From NCBI RefSeq assembly GCF_002263215.1, contig NZ_NLFK01000006.1:62001-126000 (forward strand): a DNA stretch of 64,000 bases. The letters are read 5' to 3'. Positions 27,920 through 36,886 of this stretch are shown in pieces (position 1 is the stretch's first letter; every line of letters starts with the position of its first letter). The DNA comes from Actinobacillus seminis (GTDB lineage: Bacteria; Pseudomonadota; Gammaproteobacteria; Enterobacterales; Pasteurellaceae). The translations under genes and the position numbers were made by a program. The notes under the pieces were generated by a model, which made no database searches, had not been told where the DNA came from, and saw only the letters and a program-made list of their open reading frames with translations.

Positions 27920-28132
27920 TTAAGATGATTTACGACAAATACTGGAGCCATATCTAGTGCCTCCGAGTAAGCATTCACAAGCTTCGCCATCTCGATCACC
28001 GTCAAGACGAGTATCACCTGTTCTTTCCATATATTCTTGTGCTTCTTGCTGTGTTGAAAAATCAGCACAACGAACTGCGTAAGAAGATACAGCAAATCCA
28101 GCAAATAAACATAAGATGATTAAATTTCTCAT
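27920..28132 (-). CDS. Small secreted protein with excalibur-like calcium motif
   Basis: A 70-residue protein with signal peptide (MRNLIILCLFAGFAVSSYA). The mature part contains CADFSTQQEAQEYM and then DTRLDGDRDGEACECL, which is the DxDxDGxxCE pattern of the excalibur calcium-binding domain, plus a further Cys near the end. ATG 28132 has GGAG upstream, better than the ATG at 28144. It is transcribed with the 47-residue gene and divergent from the XRE regulator; function unknown, perhaps a surface or periplasmic calcium protein. Confidence 0.75.
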   Translation of the reverse strand: MRNLIILCLFAGFAVSSYAVRCADFSTQQEAQEYMERTGDTRLDGDRDGEACECLLGGTRYGSSICRKSS

Positions 28133-28260
28133 AGAATACTCCATACAATTTTATTACATAAATGAATATTTATTTGCATTGTATTCTTTTATGTTTCTTA
28201 TTTCAAGAATAAAAATAAAGAAAATATGCATTTATAGAATATTCCTTAAAGTGTATAGAT

Positions 28261-28596
28261 ATGGCGAAATTTGTTCCAAGTGATATAGATCGATTGATCG
28301 GGCAGCGTATTCAAAAAAGACGTAAAGAATTGGGTTACACAGCGGAAAAACTGTCTGAATATGTAGATATTTCTCAACCGCAGTTTTCTCGCTATGAACG
28401 TGGCACTAACAAAATCAACGTGGCTCATCTCGTGGCGATTGCGACTTTTTTAAAAACACCAATCAGCTATTTCTTCTCCGATTGTATGGATAGTTTTGAC
28501 TGGAGTGGGGATGAAGTAGATCGCGTTTGGGCGGGATTAACGCATTCACAAAAAAGCCATTTTGCGGCATTTTTGAAAGAATTGCAGAAACCTTGA
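28261..28596 (+). CDS. XRE-family helix-turn-helix regulator
   Basis: A 111-residue DNA-binding protein. The HTH_XRE domain covers about 10-65: IGQRIQKRRKELGYTAEKLSEYVDISQPQFSRYERGTNKINVAHLVAI in pattern, with the recognition helix at SQPQFSRYE. The C-terminus (VWAGLTHSQKSHFAAFLKEL) is a short helical tail. It is divergent from the small secreted pair across a 128-base AT-rich gap, and may control it. It lies between phoH-like and ybeY genes. Confidence 0.85.
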   Translation: MAKFVPSDIDRLIGQRIQKRRKELGYTAEKLSEYVDISQPQFSRYERGTNKINVAHLVAIATFLKTPISYFFSDCMDSFDWSGDEVDRVWAGLTHSQKSHFAAFLKELQKP

Positions 28597-28634
28597 TAGG
28601 GGTTTTATCCCTGGTTGAAACTGTGCTAACATCA

Positions 28635-28643
28635 ACCGCACTT
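28635..28643 (-). repeat. DNA uptake signal before ybeY
   Basis: ACCGCACTT about 26 bases before the ybeY start. Confidence 0.8.
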
Positions 28644-28668
28644 TAGATTAAAATTAAATGATAAAATT

Positions 28669-29136
28669 ATGAAAAACGTCATCATCGATCTACAAATCGC
28701 AAGTTCAGATCAAACTAATTTACCCACTCTTGAGCAATTTACCCTTTGGGCTACGCAGGCTGTACGTGCGGAGAGTATTGAGCCTGAAATTACTATTCGT
28801 ATTGTAGATGAAGTGGAAAGCCATCAGTTAAATTTAACCTATCGTGGCAAAGATAAACCGACGAACGTGTTGTCGTTTCCGTTTGAATGTCCGGATGAAG
28901 TGGAATTAACGTTGTTGGGGGATTTGGTGATTTGTCGCCAAGTGGTGGAGCAAGAGGCACAGGAGCAAGGCAAACCGTTAATGGCGCATTGGGCGCATAT
29001 GGCGGTGCATGGCTGTTTGCATTTACTTGGTTACGATCATATTGAAGATGCCGAAGCGGAAGAAATGGAAAGTTTGGAAACGGAAATTATGCTCGGTTTA
29101 GGTTTTGCGGATCCTTATCTCGCAGAAAAAGTATAA
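28669..29136 (+). CDS. ybeY: Endoribonuclease YbeY
   Basis: Zinc-dependent RNase for 16S rRNA 3' maturation and ribosome quality control. The metal motif [11 protein letters not shown] (three His) is at about residues 115-125; [15 protein letters not shown] precedes it. Length 155 is normal. tmcA begins five bases after the stop. Confidence 0.96.
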   Translation: MKNVIIDLQIASSDQTNLPTLEQFTLWATQAVRAESIEPEITIRIVDEVESHQLNLTYRGKDKPTNVLSFPFECPDEVELTLLGDLVICRQVVEQEAQEQGKPLMAHWAHMAVHGCLHLLGYDHIEDAEAEEMESLETEIMLGLGFADPYLAEKV

Positions 29137-29140
29137 TATC

Positions 29141-31066
29141 ATGTCGCCACGCCAACTGACCTTTCTTGTGCAAGCGGATATTCGTCCATTTTGCCATCAT
29201 CCTCATTTATTATGGGTGGGGATGACGAAGCCTGATGTGGCGGATTTTCAGCCTATGTTTTATCCTTTTTCACAAGCCCAAAATTTACTCGGGCAATCCT
29301 TTGGTCACATTGTTTTTGACGCTCGTGAAGGAATGGATTTAGCAGCGCTGGCGATCGTTTGCGGTACCTTAGTTGGCGGCGGAAGATTGTGGGTGCTGGT
29401 TCCTGCCTGGGAGGAATGGGAACCGCTGCCGGATCAGGACAGTTTGCGCTGGAGCGGTGAATCTTCTCCGATCGCTACGCCACATTTTGTAATGCGTTTG
29501 AAGCAATGTATTCGACAATATGGTTTTTCGGTGTTGAAGCCAAATGAGACAACAATAAGCGCGGTGGATTTTTCGCCGATTTTTGTGCCGACAACGGTAC
29601 ATCGTGCCACGCCGGAGCAGCAGGAAATTATCCGTCAGATTTTGTTGCAACAAAGCGAATTATATTTTTTGACCGCGAAACGTGGTCGTGGAAAATCCGC
29701 CTTATTGGGATTACTTGCCGATAAATTAATCGATCCGCTTTATCTTACTGCACCTAATAAAAATGCAGTGCATACCTTAAAGCAATTTTCCACTCAAATG
29801 CTGAATTTTATCGCGCCGGATAAGTTAGCCGCGCAATTGCAACGTGCGCCGCAACATTATCAGGATGCTTGGTTGTTGGTGGATGAAGCGGCGATGATCC
29901 CGTTGCCGCTGTTGGCGATTTTTGCGCAACACTTTAAACACGTAATTTTTAGCACCACGACGCACAGTTACGAAGGGACGGGGCGCGGTTTTTCTTTGAA
30001 ATTTCAGCAAGAAATTGACCGCACTTTTACCCATTTTACCTTAACGCAACCGTTGCGCTGGGAACAAAACGATCCGATCGAGGCGTTTCTTGAAACCCTG
30101 TTATTGCTGGATATTGAGTCTCAATTTCCTGCCTTGCCCTATTTTCAACCCGCCAGTATCCACATCCGTCCTTATTTGCCGGCGGAGGTCGCCAAACAAC
30201 CGGATGCGTTTTATGCGTTATTGACGCAAGCTCATTATCGTACCTCGCCTATTGATTTGCGACGTTTATTAGATGCGCCCAAGCAAGCATTTGTGATGGC
30301 AAAAGTGCAGGCGCAATTACTCGGTGGTATTTGGGCGGTGCATGAGGGCGGGATGCAAGATTCGGATCTGGTGGGGCAAATTCGTCGTGGGCAGCGGCGT
30401 CCAAAGGGCAATCTCGCGGCGCAGGTCTTGGCGTTTCAATGGGATTTAGCGGCAGCTTGCGAGCTGACCTCATTGCGTATTTCCCGCATTGCAGTGCAGC
30501 CGGCATGGCGACAAAAAACGCTGGGTCAGCAATTGGTGCATGCATTGCAAAAAACGACAGTAGATTTTTTATCGGTTAGCTTTGGTTATCATCCCAAGTT
30601 ATGGGCATTTTGGCAAAAATGCGGCTTTGTGTTGGCGCATATTGGGGAGCATCAGGAAGCCAGTAGTGGGCATTATGCGGCGATTGCGCTTTATCCGTTG
30701 ACGGCGGCGGGAGATGATTTTTGTCAAGTGGTTGCAGGGCAATTTCAACGTGATATGGCATTATCATTTCATCCGCTGGCGACGACATGGGATATTGCCT
30801 CTCCTGATTGGACGTTGCAGGCGGAAGATTGGCGATATTTGCAAAACTTTGCCAATTTTCACCGCACTTTAGTGGCGACAATTCCGTCGTTGAGACGTTT
30901 GGCGCGACATTATGAATTGGAAAATACCCCTTTGTTACAGGATTTTTTGCGTTATTCAGGGCAAAATCCATGTATCATGGGAAATATGGGGAAAAAAGAT
31001 TGGTTAAAAAAAGTGCGGTTAGAAATTAAGGTCTTTTTGCAACAACTTAGCTATAGTGAAATTTAA
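29141..31066 (+). CDS. tmcA: tRNA(Met) cytidine acetyltransferase TmcA
   Basis: Makes N4-acetylcytidine at the wobble base of elongator tRNA-Met with ATP and acetyl-CoA. The RecD-like helicase part holds Walker A TAKRGRGKSALLG (about 180-192) and VDEAAMIPLPLL; the GNAT part (about 390-520) has RISRIAVQPAWRQKTLGQQLV. ATG 29141 (MSPRQLTF) gives 641 residues; the frame is open from a TTG at 29105 inside ybeY. The upstream ribosome site is weak. Three uptake signals lie in the gene. Confidence 0.93.
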   Translation: MSPRQLTFLVQADIRPFCHHPHLLWVGMTKPDVADFQPMFYPFSQAQNLLGQSFGHIVFDAREGMDLAALAIVCGTLVGGGRLWVLVPAWEEWEPLPDQDSLRWSGESSPIATPHFVMRLKQCIRQYGFSVLKPNETTISAVDFSPIFVPTTVHRATPEQQEIIRQILLQQSELYFLTAKRGRGKSALLGLLADKLIDPLYLTAPNKNAVHTLKQFSTQMLNFIAPDKLAAQLQRAPQHYQDAWLLVDEAAMIPLPLLAIFAQHFKHVIFSTTTHSYEGTGRGFSLKFQQEIDRTFTHFTLTQPLRWEQNDPIEAFLETLLLLDIESQFPALPYFQPASIHIRPYLPAEVAKQPDAFYALLTQAHYRTSPIDLRRLLDAPKQAFVMAKVQAQLLGGIWAVHEGGMQDSDLVGQIRRGQRRPKGNLAAQVLAFQWDLAAACELTSLRISRIAVQPAWRQKTLGQQLVHALQKTTVDFLSVSFGYHPKLWAFWQKCGFVLAHIGEHQEASSGHYAAIALYPLTAAGDDFCQVVAGQFQRDMALSFHPLATTWDIASPDWTLQAEDWRYLQNFANFHRTLVATIPSLRRLARHYELENTPLLQDFLRYSGQNPCIMGNMGKKDWLKKVRLEIKVFLQQLSYSEI

Positions 31067-31114
31067 CGAACAAGGCTAATTATATTAGCGATTTACACTG
31101 TAAAAAGAGGGCGT

Positions 31115-31315
31115 ATGACAAAACAAAAGAAGAGTTGGTTGAAACGACTTTGGCAAAAATACAATCAATTTTATGAAGAAGCCGGGCTGGAAGGGCGACA
31201 TTGTGGTTGTATGCCGGTGGTTAGGGCAGATAAAAATGGTAATAAAATTCCGGATAAAGCGCCTGTTGAAATGAAAAACTGTGATGAGAATCACAAATTT
31301 CCAAATAAAGTTTAG
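31115..31315 (+). CDS. Small cytoplasmic protein of unknown function
   Basis: A 66-residue basic protein starting MTKQKKSWLKRLWQKYNQF with GAGGG upstream. It contains a CGCMPV pair and a second Cys near the end (KNCDEN). It resembles short Pasteurellaceae proteins grouped as DUF5363 (from memory; not verified). The CRP site for cstA lies in its last codons, which suggests the two genes evolved as neighbours. Confidence 0.7.
   Translation: MTKQKKSWLKRLWQKYNQFYEEAGLEGRHCGCMPVVRADKNGNKIPDKAPVEMKNCDENHKFPNKV
31277..31298 (+). promoter_or_regulatory. Consensus CRP site upstream of cstA
   Basis: TGTGA-TGAGAA-TCACA is a perfect CRP core with A/T flanks. It overlaps the last codons of the 66-residue gene. 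A TATAAC -10 box at 31345-31350 puts the start near 31357, about 70 bases from the centre, a class I spacing. cstA is CRP-activated in E. coli. Confidence 0.75.
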
Positions 31316-31429
31316 CCGGTCAACTAAACTTCAGTTTACTTAATTATAACAACTCCATAAAATACGCCTACTTTATTTTTCTTAATATTGTAAGGCAAAT
31401 GTATTTTTTATCCGTATGAGGTGTTTTTT

Positions 31430-32941
31430 ATGTTGTGGTTTTTATTGTGTGTCGCAATTTTGCTGGTGGGATATTTTATTTACAGTAAGGTTGTGGAAAA
31501 AGTATTTGTAATCAATCCGGGGCGCGAAACGCCGGCGTATGCGCAACAAGATGGGGTTGATTATGTGCCAATGACCAAAAAGAAAATTTGGTTAATCCAG
31601 TTATTAAATATCGCTGGTACCGGTCCGATTTTTGGTCCTATTTTAGGAGCATTGTATGGACCGGTAGCGATGTTATGGATCGTTTTCGGTTGTATTTTTG
31701 CCGGCGCGGTACACGATTATTTAACCGGTATGTTAAGTATTCGTAACGGTGGGGCAAATATTCCTTATCTTGCGGGTAAATATCTTGGTCGTCCAGCGAA
31801 ACATTTTATGAATGTATTCGCTATTTTGTTGTTATTATTAGTCGGTGTGGTATTCGTTGCGAGCCCGGCGTCACTTTTAACGAATATTACCAGTGATTTA
31901 ATGTCTTCCGGTTCTGTGGGAGCGGCGGCAGTTAATGATGAAGCCGGTGCATCGGCAGGGACAATTTTAACTGTGTGGACAACCATTATCTTCGTTTACT
32001 ACATTATTGCGACATTAGTTCCGATCGATAAAATTATTGGTCGTATTTATCCGTTCTTCGGTGCATTATTAATGTTTATGACCTTAGGCATGTTGTTCGG
32101 TTTATTATTCGAAGGGATCCCGCTTTTTAGAACTATCGGTACTGATATTGGTTTCTTAGACTTCTTTAAAAATATGCATCCGAATAATTTACCGATTTGG
32201 CCTTTATTGTTTATCACTATTGCTTGTGGGGCGATTTCCGGTTTCCATGCGACTCAATCTCCGTTAATGGCACGTTGTACTGAAAATGAAAAAGAAGGTC
32301 GATTTATTTTCTATGGAGCGATGATTGGTGAAGGTATAATTGCATTAATTTGGTGTATGGTCGGGTTAAGTTTCTATCCTGAACAGGCCTCTTTAGTAGA
32401 AGCATTAAAGGGGACGCCATCCAAAGTGGTTTATGACTCTGCGATTGGTATGTTAGGCTTATTTGGCGGTATCTTAGCGGTATTAGGGGTTGTGGTATTA
32501 CCTATCACTTCTGGCGATACCGCATTCCGTGCGGCTCGCTTATTAATTGCCGATTTCTTAAAATTCGATCAACGTAATATTGGTAAACGTTTAATGATTG
32601 CCATACCGTTATTTGCAGTAGGTTTCTATGTTTCAACCATTGATTTCCAAATCTTATGGCGTTACTTCGGTTGGGCGAACCAAACCACAGCCATGATTAC
32701 CTTATGGGTCGGGGCTGCTTATTTATTACGTACCGGTAAATTCCACTGGATTGCCACCATTCCGGCATTATTCATGACCGCAGTTTGCGCAACTTTCATA
32801 TTAAATGCTCCAATTGGTTTTGGATTAAGCTATGATATTTCCGTATGGGGCGGTCTTGCTTGTACTGGTGTATGTGGCTTGTTATTCTTTGGATTACTTA
32901 AACCGGTAAAAACACCGGAAGAATTGGCATCACTGGAATAA
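31430..32941 (+). CDS. cstA: Carbon starvation protein CstA family transporter
   Basis: Inner-membrane transporter of about 503 residues with some 13-16 helices, in a family (CstA, BtsT) that takes up pyruvate and perhaps peptides. Family segments include NIAGTGPIFGPILGALYGP (about 58-76), AVHDYLTGMLS and ISGFHATQSPLMARC. I start at ATG 31430, which has GAGG at proper spacing; a GTG at 31421 is in frame but overlaps that site. A CRP site upstream agrees with carbon-starvation control. Confidence 0.92.
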   Translation: MLWFLLCVAILLVGYFIYSKVVEKVFVINPGRETPAYAQQDGVDYVPMTKKKIWLIQLLNIAGTGPIFGPILGALYGPVAMLWIVFGCIFAGAVHDYLTGMLSIRNGGANIPYLAGKYLGRPAKHFMNVFAILLLLLVGVVFVASPASLLTNITSDLMSSGSVGAAAVNDEAGASAGTILTVWTTIIFVYYIIATLVPIDKIIGRIYPFFGALLMFMTLGMLFGLLFEGIPLFRTIGTDIGFLDFFKNMHPNNLPIWPLLFITIACGAISGFHATQSPLMARCTENEKEGRFIFYGAMIGEGIIALIWCMVGLSFYPEQASLVEALKGTPSKVVYDSAIGMLGLFGGILAVLGVVVLPITSGDTAFRAARLLIADFLKFDQRNIGKRLMIAIPLFAVGFYVSTIDFQILWRYFGWANQTTAMITLWVGAAYLLRTGKFHWIATIPALFMTAVCATFILNAPIGFGLSYDISVWGGLACTGVCGLLFFGLLKPVKTPEELASLE

Positions 32942-32967
32942 TCGATTCTTATTTCTAAGTCGTTTAT

Positions 32968-33008
32968 TAAAAACCACTTACTTTTAACGTGTAAGTGGTT
33001 TTTGTTTT
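32968..33008 (+). terminator. Terminator of cstA
   Basis: AAAACCACTTAC and GTAAGTGGTTTT form a 12-bp stem with a 9-base loop, followed by TGTTTTTC. Confidence 0.9.
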
Positions 33009-33094
33009 TCTGGATATATAGAAATATACATAACTTTACATTTCTTGGCGCTTAAACTGCTTGCAACTTGGTGAAACTAATAATAAACTTACGG

Positions 33095-33124
33095 AAAGTG
33101 GTGAAAAGTGGTATTTTGTGGTAA
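33095..33124 (+). promoter_or_regulatory. MraZ boxes upstream of mraZ
   Basis: Three direct repeats of AAAGTGGT-type (GTGG at 33098, 33108 and 33118) are spaced exactly 10 bases apart; a weaker copy (CTTGGTGAA) lies 30 bases further upstream. MraZ binds such repeats to repress its own dcw operon. The promoter itself probably overlaps. Confidence 0.75.
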
Positions 33125-33181
33125 AAATAGAACGAAAATACCAATAAGTTAAAGCTCGTTTAATAATAGTTGGGTAACACT

Positions 33182-33640
33182 ATGTTTCGCGGTGCATCAG
33201 CGGTTAATTTAGATTCAAAAGGAAGAGTGGCTATCCCAACCCGCTATCGTGCCGAGATTATGGAAAAAAATCAAGGCAATATGGTTTGCACCGTGGATAT
33301 TCGCCAACCTTGCTTGTTACTTTACCCTTTGGATGAATGGGAAATGGTCGAGCAAAAATTATTACAGCTATCAAATTTTGATCCTCAACAACGTAGTTTA
33401 CAACGGGTGATGTTAGGTTATGCCACCGAATGTGAATTGGATAGTGCAGGACGTATTTTGATAAGCAGTCTATTGCGCCAACACGCTAAGTTAGAAAAAG
33501 GGCTAATGTTGGTCGGACAATTAAATAAATTCGAGATCTGGAGCGAGATCGAATGGCAAACTCAAATTGAAAAAGACATGGCATTGGGTGCCAGTGGTCA
33601 ATTTGCATTGTCGGAAGCATTAAATACGCTGTCGTTATAA
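33182..33640 (+). CDS. mraZ: Transcriptional regulator MraZ
   Basis: First gene of the dcw cluster; an AbrB-like DNA-binding ring protein that represses the cluster. The 152-residue protein has two SpoVT-like halves with [14 protein letters not shown] (about 11-24) and [14 protein letters not shown] (about 87-100). ATG 33182 (MFRGASAVN) matches family starts; the TTG at 33170 does not. Confidence 0.95.
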   Translation: MFRGASAVNLDSKGRVAIPTRYRAEIMEKNQGNMVCTVDIRQPCLLLYPLDEWEMVEQKLLQLSNFDPQQRSLQRVMLGYATECELDSAGRILISSLLRQHAKLEKGLMLVGQLNKFEIWSEIEWQTQIEKDMALGASGQFALSEALNTLSL

Positions 33641-33690
33641 GAGAAAGCATTGCTTTTTAAAGAAAAAAACAGCGGCACTAGCAAAGATAA

Positions 33691-33712
33691 ACGGTGTACA
33701 ATTGTGCACCGT
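33691..33712. promoter_or_regulatory. Palindrome between mraZ and rsmH
   Basis: Eleven-base arms ACGGTGTACAA and TTGTGCACCGT pair with one G-T mismatch around an AATT centre. It sits 47 bases before the rsmH start, with no T tract, so it may be a protein site or an mRNA hairpin. Confidence 0.35.
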
Positions 33713-33758
33713 GTTATCTTATCGAACGTTAAATTATCTTTTTATTTTGGGAAAAATG

Positions 33759-34724
33759 ATGGTCATGCAAAATCCATTTTCTTCATCTGAACACATTACT
33801 GTTTTGCTAAACGAGGCGGTAGATGGGTTAATGTTGAAAGAAAAGGGGATTTATATTGACGGTACTTTTGGACGAGGTGGGCATTCCCGTTTGATTTTAT
33901 CGAAATTGTCCGAAAACGGTCGTCTTATTGCCATTGATCGCGATCTTCAAGCCATCCGTGCCGCTCAGGCTATCCAAGATAAACGCTTTCATATTGAACA
34001 CAATAGTTTCTCTGCTATTCCGGAAATTTGCACACAGCTTAATTTGGTTGGAAAAATTGATGGGATTTTGCTGGATCTTGGTGTATCTTCGCCGCAATTA
34101 GATGATGCAGAACGTGGTTTTAGTTTTATGAAAGACGGTCCGTTAGATATGCGTATGGATACTTCGCAAGGAATTTCCGCGACTGAATGGCTGCAACAGG
34201 TTTCGGAGCAAGATTTAGCTTGGGTACTGAAAACTTTCGGTGAAGAACGTTTTGCTAAACGTATTGCGCAAGCGATTGTGCAATATAATAAAAGTGCGGT
34301 GCAAAATGGCACGGATCCGCTAATTCGTACTTTGCAGTTAGCTGAATTGATTGCTCAATCAGTTCCCTTTAAGGATAAACATAAACATCCGGCAACCCGC
34401 AGTTTTCAAGCCATTCGTATTTATATTAATGCAGAGTTGGATGAACTTGAGCGAGTGTTACAAGGTGCTTTGAGTGTACTTGCGCCACAGGGGCGTTTAT
34501 CGGTTATTAGTTTTCATTCTTTAGAAGATCGTATGGTGAAACATTTCATGCGTAAACAAAGCAAAGGAGAAAGTTTGCCGAAAGGATTACCTTTGCGTGA
34601 GGATCAAATTAATAAAAATCAGACCTTGAAAGTGATTGGTAAAGCGATTATGCCCACAGAAGAAGAAATGCAGGCAAATCCTCGTTCTAGAAGTGCGGTT
34701 TTGCGCGTAGCGGAGAGGATTTAA
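33759..34724 (+). CDS. rsmH: 16S rRNA m4C1402 methyltransferase RsmH (MraW)
   Basis: SAM-dependent enzyme that methylates C1402 in the ribosomal P site. Motifs: [26 protein letters not shown] (SAM loop), [21 protein letters not shown] and [13 protein letters not shown]. Several in-frame ATGs lie at 33756, 33759 and 33765; 33759 has the best distance from GGGA and gives 321 residues. The frame extends to 33702 through the palindrome, which is not plausible. ftsL starts right after its stop. Confidence 0.93.
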   Translation: MVMQNPFSSSEHITVLLNEAVDGLMLKEKGIYIDGTFGRGGHSRLILSKLSENGRLIAIDRDLQAIRAAQAIQDKRFHIEHNSFSAIPEICTQLNLVGKIDGILLDLGVSSPQLDDAERGFSFMKDGPLDMRMDTSQGISATEWLQQVSEQDLAWVLKTFGEERFAKRIAQAIVQYNKSAVQNGTDPLIRTLQLAELIAQSVPFKDKHKHPATRSFQAIRIYINAELDELERVLQGALSVLAPQGRLSVISFHSLEDRMVKHFMRKQSKGESLPKGLPLREDQINKNQTLKVIGKAIMPTEEEMQANPRSRSAVLRVAERI

Positions 34725-35045
34725 ATGTTAACTACTTCAGAGCGTTACCCGCTGCAGCAGATTATTTTAGAGGATTTATTTTCAGCCAATAAGTTGTTGT
34801 TTTTATTGATGTTTTCTGTGTTATTGACTGCCTTTGGAACCATTTGGATCACTCATCAAACCCGAGGATTGATTGCTGAAAAAAATGAATTGGTTTTTCA
34901 GCAACAGGCGTTAGAAAATGAATTTCGCAATTTGAAATTGGAAGAGGCGACTCAAAGCGATAATACTCACATTGAATCTATCGCGACTGAAAAGTTAAAA
35001 ATGAAAGGCATTGCCGCTGACAAAGAAGTGATTATTTTAGAGTAG
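34725..35045 (+). CDS. ftsL: Cell division protein FtsL
   Basis: A bitopic protein of 106 residues in the FtsQLB divisome complex. One helix (about residues 24-45) is followed by a periplasmic heptad segment (LIAEKNELVFQQQALENEFRNLKLEE) that forms a coiled coil with FtsB. It starts on the base after the rsmH stop. Sequence conservation is low in the family, so position in the dcw cluster is the main evidence. Confidence 0.93.
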   Translation: MLTTSERYPLQQIILEDLFSANKLLFLLMFSVLLTAFGTIWITHQTRGLIAEKNELVFQQQALENEFRNLKLEEATQSDNTHIESIATEKLKMKGIAADKEVIILE

Positions 35046-35059
35046 GTTAAGGATAAATA

Positions 35060-36870
35060 ATGGTTAATCAAAATAATAAAAAAATCTAAATAAAACAAGA
35101 AAATATCTTAACAATATTGAAGGTGCTAAACGCAATAAAAAGCCTGTCGTTTATGAAAAAAGTTTTTTAAAAGGGCGTTTTTATTGGGCGATTGCGGTGG
35201 TTTTAATGGGATTAAGCGCATTGATTGCGCGAGCGACTTATGTGCAAGTAGTGAATTCTGAGCCACTGATGAATGAAGCTGACAAACGTTCGTTGCGTAC
35301 GCAAACGATTCTTTCTGTCCGCGGTTCAATTTTAGATCGTAATGGGCAATTATTATCCGTTAGTGTGCCAATGTATGCGGTGGTTGCCGATCCGAAGGTG
35401 ATTTTTGATCAAAATTCGTTAAAAGATAAAGAACGTTGGACTGCTTTGGCGAAGGGATTAGGCATTTCTTATAACAATATGTTGAAAAATATTGAGAAAA
35501 ATCCAAAATCGCGCTTTGTTTATTTGGCACGTCAAATTTCACCACAAATTGCAGATTATGTTAAAAAACTGAATTTGAAGGGAATTATACTTGAAGATGA
35601 AGCAAGACGTTTTTATCCGCAGGTAGAAAAAACGGCACACTTGATCGGCTATACCAATATCGACGGAGAAGGTATTGAGGGTATCGAAAAAAGTTTTAAC
35701 TCCTTGTTGGTCGGTAAATCCGGTTCGCGTACCTTTCGTAAAGATAAATTCGGCAATGTGGTAGAAGATATTGCTAATATAAAAAAATATGATGCACATG
35801 ATGTTACCTTGAGTATTGATGCAAAATTACAATCCATGGTGTATCGCGAAATTAAAACTGCGGTGGTGGAAAACCGTGCTGAGTCAGGAACTGCAGTATT
35901 GGTTGATATTCGTACTGGCGAAGTGTTGGCAATGGCAAATGCGCCTTCTTATAATCCGAATAACCGAGTGGGTGTAAAAGCCGAGTTAATGCGTAATCGT
36001 GCAATTACCGATACCTTTGAACCGGGGTCGACGGTCAAACCTTTCGTGATTTTGACCGCGCTTCAACGAGGAGCGGTTCGACGTGATGAAGTGATTAATA
36101 CCGGACCTTTAGTTCTTAACGGACATGAGGTCAGGGATGTAGCACCGCGCGATAAACAAACACTCGATCAAATTCTGGAAAACTCCAGCAATCGTGGAGT
36201 AAGTCGTTTAGCGTTACGCATGCCTCCGAATGCCTTAATGGAGACTTATCAAGATGCCGGCTTGGGAAAGCCGACGGATTTAGGTTTAGTGGGGGAACAA
36301 TCCGGATTATTAAATGCTAACCGTAAGCGTTGGGCGGATATTGAGCGAGCAAATGTTGCCTATGGTTATGGCATTACGGCAACTCCGTTGCAAATGGTAC
36401 ACGCTTATGCCACGTTAGGGAGTTTCGGTATTTACCGCCCATTGTCGATCACGAAAGTGGATCCGCCAGTGATTGGTAATCGAGTTTTTTCCGAGAAAAT
36501 CACCCAGGATGTTGTGAATATGCTGGAAAAAGTGGCAATTAAAAACAAAAGAGCGATGGTAGAGGGCTATCGGGTTGGTATAAAAACTGGAACGGCGAAA
36601 AAGCTGGAAAACGGACGTTATGTAGATAAATATGTTGCGTATACCGTTGGAATTGCACCAATTTCAGACCCTCGCTATGCTTTAGTCGTGTTAATCAATG
36701 AACCGAAAGCGGGGAGCTATTACGGCGGGGCAATTTCGGCGCCGGTATTCTCTAATATTATGAGTTATGCCTTGCGCGCCAATAATATTATGCCGGATGC
36801 GGTTGAATCGGATAAAACCGCTAAAAGAACGGTTCGACTTAGTGATAAAAAAGAACAAAAAGTAAATTAA
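35060..36870 (+). pseudogene. ftsI: Penicillin-binding protein 3 FtsI, frameshift near the start
   Basis: Septal peptidoglycan transpeptidase. The body is intact: a helix at about 45-65, [20 protein letters not shown], the active site [10 protein letters not shown] (Ser of STVK), SSN (ENSSNRG) and KTGTAKK. The natural start is ATG 35060 (MVNQNNKK, with AAGGAT upstream), but that frame stops after nine codons. A switch by -1 at the seven-A run 35078-35084 continues NLNKTRKYL into the main frame; eight A would give 603 residues, the expected size. The only start in the main frame is a GTG at 35197 inside the membrane helix. Since the gene is essential, a missing A in the assembly is most likely; slippage on the A run is the alternative. 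Confidence 0.85.
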
Positions 36871-36886
36871 ATCAAAAGAGTAAATT

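Noticed and set aside
27907-28104. N-terminal extension of the 47-residue secreted protein
   Set aside because: It overlaps the excalibur-like gene in another frame, and the signal peptide with its ribosome site begins at 27906.
29105-29140. TTG start for TmcA inside ybeY
   Set aside because: Family alignment begins at MSPRQLTF (29141); the extra residues come from the ybeY coding region.
33702-33758. Longer N-terminus for RsmH
   Set aside because: It would cross the palindrome at 33691-33712 and lacks a ribosome site; the family starts near MQNPFSS or just before.
35197-35199. GTG 35197 as the true start of ftsI
   Set aside because: It would begin within the membrane helix and drop the cytoplasmic N-terminus; no ribosome site precedes it.
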